DNA from: Rhodosorus marinus
Taxonomy: Eukaryota > Rhodophyta > Stylonematophyceae > Stylonematales > Stylonemataceae
NCBI GenBank assembly: GCA_029953675.1
Contig: JAMWBK010000003.1
Coordinates: forward strand, 3,038,001-3,102,000
Direction: 5' to 3'
Length of the DNA stretch: 64,000 nt
Of the stretch, positions 60,101 through 64,000 are shown piece by piece. Every line of letters begins with the position of its first letter. Within the stretch, counting starts at the first letter, position 1. The translations under genes were made by a program, and so were the position numbers. Below the pieces are notes generated by a model. The model saw only the letters and a list, made by a program, of their open reading frames with translations, was not told the DNA's origin and made no database searches.

Positions 60101-63100
60101 ACATACCCTGGTCTTCCTCACCCTCTTCCACAGGTTTGCAGAAACCCTTCTGGCAGACGGTTATGAAGATGCTCTGAATGCATCTCAACAGGGAACATCC
60201 TTCTCTGTGAAGATCGAACACGTCGTTGAAAGCTACGCGGAGCACGTGATGCACAAAGGTGTCTAGCACGAGCCCCAGTCTATAGCAAAGGTCACGGATT
60301 TCTGTGCTCTTTTTTCCTTCAACCTTGAGCGCCTCCGAGATGAAGACCTTCACATCCTGGCCTAGCTCAACAACATTGAGCTTGCGGACGAGCTCGGTGG
60401 CTTTCTCATGCCCATTTCGAATGGAGCGAAGCGCTACAAGAGCGTCCTCGGACTCCGATCCAGAATCGTCCGGTAAACCTTCAGTTGTGCTTGAACTAAG
60501 CCTTTGAGTCCCTAGAAGAACTCGCTCGACGCACGCCGATGCGAGCCCTTCGAGATGAGTCCAGGTGCTCCTCGACAGGGGCTCGTCACTCATTTCTTCA
60601 TCCGAATTGGTTCTTTGGAAGAACTCATCTACCTCACGCCGAGCTGAGAGGATAAACGGTGAGGTAATATTGCTTTCCTCCAGTTGCTCAGCTCGCGAAG
60701 TGTTTCGTGCTATGGTGTCAATAAGCCGCTGACAAGTGGCTGCCTGCTTCTCATCAGCGAATCCTTGGCTCCCTGGAGCTCCAAGGCCGTGGTCGTCACC
60801 CAAGCCCTCAGTGAGGGTGCTAGCAGTGAGCTTCAGAAGCGAGGAAGTTTTCCCGAAGGACCTCTCGGTTTCCACTTTAGGTATTTGGGCCTTCCTTGCA
60901 GTCGGAAGTTTCTCCAACGCAGCCGTCGCATCCAACGTAGATGATAGGGTTGTCGCTTCAAAAGCAATATCTTTGATTATTCGGCAGAGCTTCGCTGTCA
61001 TTCCATACAGTCCCTCGCCCATCTTCCCGCTGGCACTGATCGCTGCGCGGAGTAGGAGCTTCGATTGCGCCTCAATTTCTTCAACTAGAATCCTCGCGTC
61101 GAAGAGGAAACTCCTATCTTCTGTTAGAACTGAGAGCAGGTGGTCGCTCAAGCCTCTCATCTGATTAGCATCACGGCGAGACACGTCAGTGTTCAGAGAT
61201 AAACCAGACACCTCGTTCAACCTGGACTGCCGGAAAATGCAGGTGTAGAACTCGCGGTCTATACGTTCAACCCCAGTCGGTGACGTAATGATCCACTTTT
61301 CGTGGTTCCCCTCAATGTCTGCTCTCCGACTTGACAAGCCAGACTTGACTAGTGCGCGGAGCAGTTCGCTTAGTGCCCTCTGTTTGATCGGGACGAGATC
61401 TTTCGTGAGCTCCAGCTTTGACAGTTCTAAAGCTCTCCTTCTCGCGACTCTCTCCAGGTTCCTACACGACTGCGTCCCGGCTTTCGTCCACGTCCTTGAC
61501 AGCAGCTTGTCGGCGAGCTTGTTAATTCTACCGGTCAATGCCTGCGCGTCCTTCAGCCGTCCTTCATAGATGCTCGGGCCGTTTTTATTAGCGGAATGCT
61601 GAAAGCAATTGTCCTCCAGGTCGATGAAAGGTGCATTGTATGATTCTGGTTCGGTTTCCAAGTTGTCTAGGCCCATCTTTGACCGCTCCAAGATTTCTAT
61701 CGTTGAAATTTGAGTTCTAAGAACGGCATCCATCTCAGTGCACAAGCGGTGCAAGTTCCTCCTGTTGCGATCTGCGACAGCCTTGAGACGAAAGTACTCC
61801 AAGGCCTTGTCATCCAGAGCTGCCCCAGTGGTTTGCTTCATTGTGGCACTCTTCTTGTCCCATTCACCAAGTCTAACATACTCCCGCATTCTCTTCTCCA
61901 AGGGAGCTTTCTGTTGCTCCAAATAGATATCTGCAGCATTCTGAAATTGCCTGTAGTATCCGGCAAGTGATGCTAGAGCATTTCTCAGTCCTCTCTTTCG
62001 CTCCGTGTTGTCGGGAGAATGTTGTACGAGCTTGGAAAACGAGCCCACGAGTTCCACACGAGAAGCCAACTCGCCTATAGACGAAGAGCGAAGAAACTGA
62101 TCAAGTGTGGACAGGACCCCCGCCATTCCAGAGCCGTCCTCGGGCTCAAGCAAGTGCCTTCGCACGATCTCGAACATATGAGGGAACCACCTGCCTGTGA
62201 TCTCCTTTGGTGCGACGATTCTGGAGGCCAATATATTCGGCCAGGATGAGATCTCATAGCTGCGCCATTTTGCAGTGAGAAAAGCCAGCTGCCTCTCGTC
62301 TTCACTCAGTTTTAGGTCGCTCTTCGCATAGAAGCGATTCCACTCATCAACAAGTCGTAAGAGACCTTCTACTGAGACCGTTAGCCTCGACAGCGATGTA
62401 GAATAGTCGCTGTTAGAAATTTTTGCGGCAAGTGACTCAATCCGGCCCAAGACCGGATGCTCCTCCATGGACAAGTCCCGCTTCAACCTTCGAACGTTCT
62501 CCGTTAGCAGGGACAGACGCACGACTATGCTGCGAATCTCCTCCGGGAATGCATCCTTGTAAAAGTTTCGACTAGTCTTGCTCGTGCTCGGTAATGCATA
62601 GCCTATCCAAAAGAACAAACAAAGCAGGGTGCGGTTGCAAAAATAAGAACTGGGGCCTAGTTGAGTACTTGTCGTTTGACATATCGGTCCACTGGATAGT
62701 CCCACCGTTCTCCTTGAGGCATAAAGTTGCAGAAAGGTGCGCGACGGCCGCTTGCTGGCTTAACACTCTACTGGACATTGGCTGCATGCATGGGTTTTTT
62801 GAAAGCAGCTCGTAAGCAACGTGGAAGGATTCCGCATAGGTCTGCACCAAAAACTGGCTCTTTGAAGATGCGTGTTGTTTCCAGTCCGCATTGACCAACC
62901 CCCGAAAGATCTCCCATATTTGTTGCATGCTGTCTGTGACGCTCTGACGTTTTGGCTTATCACCTGCATTCTTCTCCGCCATTGAGATCCCTCCGAATGC
63001 GTTCGCTATGTCATAGTCAACTTCAACGTCGCCGAAGGTTGCTCTGAAATCTCGTTCTTCTGCTTCCTCCAAAGACTCGTTAGGCCTGCAGACGCTTCCA

Positions 63101-63942
63101 TAAGTATACAGACTCTGAGCATTCGTTATTTCCCACAGCTTAGCGTCTTCTAAAACTCTCCACGACTTGATATGAGCCTCCACAGCGCTATATATAGAGG
63201 ACCATTCCTCGCTTACGCTCGAGGCTTTGTAGGCGAGCCTGAGCAACGTGACCTTCTGAAGTCCCAAGTTCGTTGCGAATCGCTGATGAAAGGTTTCCCT
63301 TAGGTTGGACATTGGCATGCTGACAAGGTTATCCACCGTACTCAGGACAGCGTCACCTCCTTCATGAACTTTCAGTGATGTCAGGTAGAGTCGAACGCCG
63401 AGGCGAAGCCTCTCCAGGCCCAAGGCCACCCCACCGAGAGCGTCACGCAGGTGACTGGCAACTCCATCGATTTTGTAGTCCCGCGTGACATTCGCTACTG
63501 AACCCTGCCACGCTCTTTCCAAATCACTAGCCCTTCCCACGTCAGTGCCCATCCTCTTAATAAGATCAGCTACCTTGTCTCCGGACGCGATCTCGTCGCA
63601 GAACCTCCGCAAGCGATGCCAATGCCTATCATAAGGATCCAGCGTTTCAAGTCGAGGCACAATTCTGTCTGCCGTCACCTCAATCAGAGCACGATCAGTT
63701 TCCATTTCAGCTTCCAGATTTTTTTGTCGGGTGACGGTTGCCTTCTCATCATGCCCAAGACGAACTGCGGCCATTACATTCATCGCGGTGACTCTTGCTT
63801 TGAATCGGACCAGAACTTCCGTCGCAGCATTTGACAGCTCCTGAGCAGCCACGGCAGGATCAATTTGGTGCCCCGGAAGAAACTTATTGATCAAGTCCTG
63901 CCCGGAAGAGATCCACATCCGTGCAACTGCATCAAGATGAGC
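57118..63942 (-). CDS. MDN1: Midasin (MDN1/REA1), C-terminal 2102 residues; gene continues beyond the window
   Basis: Giant AAA+ ATPase that removes assembly factors (Rsa4/Ytm1 type) from pre-60S ribosomes in the nucleus. Visible exons 63942-62669, 60107-62580 (2474 nt), 59965-59337, 59254-57953, 57848-57438 and 57336-57118; the acceptor at 63943-63944 shows another exon upstream. Exons one and two are the long helical linker. Exons three and four are the Asp/Glu-rich region, more than 600 residues. Exon five begins RAYDVLICVDDSESMAESG, the MIDAS metal-ion site (DxSxS), and continues VGVESFGTNAKLLHKLDAG and LLLIISDGKLDDRERIQSLV. The last exon ends FAIVSNTELLPEVIGDCLKQ-like (YAIVSNTELLPEVIGDCLKQ). 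The join between 62669 and 62580 needs a gtac donor and a cgag acceptor, the least certain splice. AAA+ modules lie outside the window. Confidence 0.93.
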
Positions 63943-64000
63943 CTAATCAGAACAAGAAAAAAGGGCGAAAAACGTGTGAGTTTTGTAGTTCGAAATCTTC

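Overview
The window is nuclear DNA of a photosynthetic eukaryote, most likely an alga. Nearly every gene is split by short GT-AG introns, mostly 50-135 nt, so I built the models by joining open frames at splice sites. Genes of plastid-bearing cells (IspE of the MEP pathway, a CCB-type cytochrome b6f assembly factor, a RelA/SpoT homologue, a LOG-type phosphoribohydrolase, an FMN split-barrel/DUF2470 protein) sit beside ordinary eukaryotic genes (TIM17, SR splicing factor, CASP golgin, SERF, fatty-acid elongase, midasin, a bS6-type ribosomal protein). I cannot name the species. Gene density is low, with 0.3-3.5 kb AT-rich or simple-sequence spacers.

Layout. 1-8.3 kb: lipoyl synthase 3' part (+), FMN split-barrel protein (-), spacer with a 50-bp minisatellite and an inverted repeat, IspE (+), coiled-coil protein (-). 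8.3-19.4 kb: spacer, SR protein (+), TIM17 (-), a possible small Cys-rich gene (+), RING-H2 membrane E3 (+), EEF1A-lysine-methyltransferase-like protein (-). 19.7-25.9 kb: a rearranged segment with one intact LOG gene (24608-25677), an upstream frameshifted LOG pseudogene, a fragment of a third copy, and at least seven copies of a roughly 170-bp repeat. 25.9-28.7 kb: a seven-exon orphan helical-repeat (PPR-like) protein (-). 32.2-35.0 kb: two convergent paralogous C2-domain proteins, one intronless. 36.8-43.9 kb: metal-dependent cyclase (-), low-complexity orphan (-), CASP (+). 44.9-51.8 kb: CCB-like factor (+), Lys-rich orphan (-), two decayed retroelement fragments, RSH (+). 52.0-57.1 kb: bS6-like ribosomal protein with an 18-residue tandem repeat tail (-), SERF (+), ELO elongase (+). 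57.1-64.0 kb: the C-terminal 2.1 kilo-residues of midasin (-), whose stop lies four bases from the ELO stop.

The genes show no pathway clustering. Several serve organelles: lipoylation, isoprenoid precursors, inner-membrane protein import, b6f assembly, (p)ppGpp signalling and organellar translation. The most dynamic part is 19.7-25.9 kb, where tandem duplication of LOG plus flanking DNA, including the 3' end of the next gene, left one working copy and decaying siblings. I found no convincing tRNA, rRNA or CRISPR.
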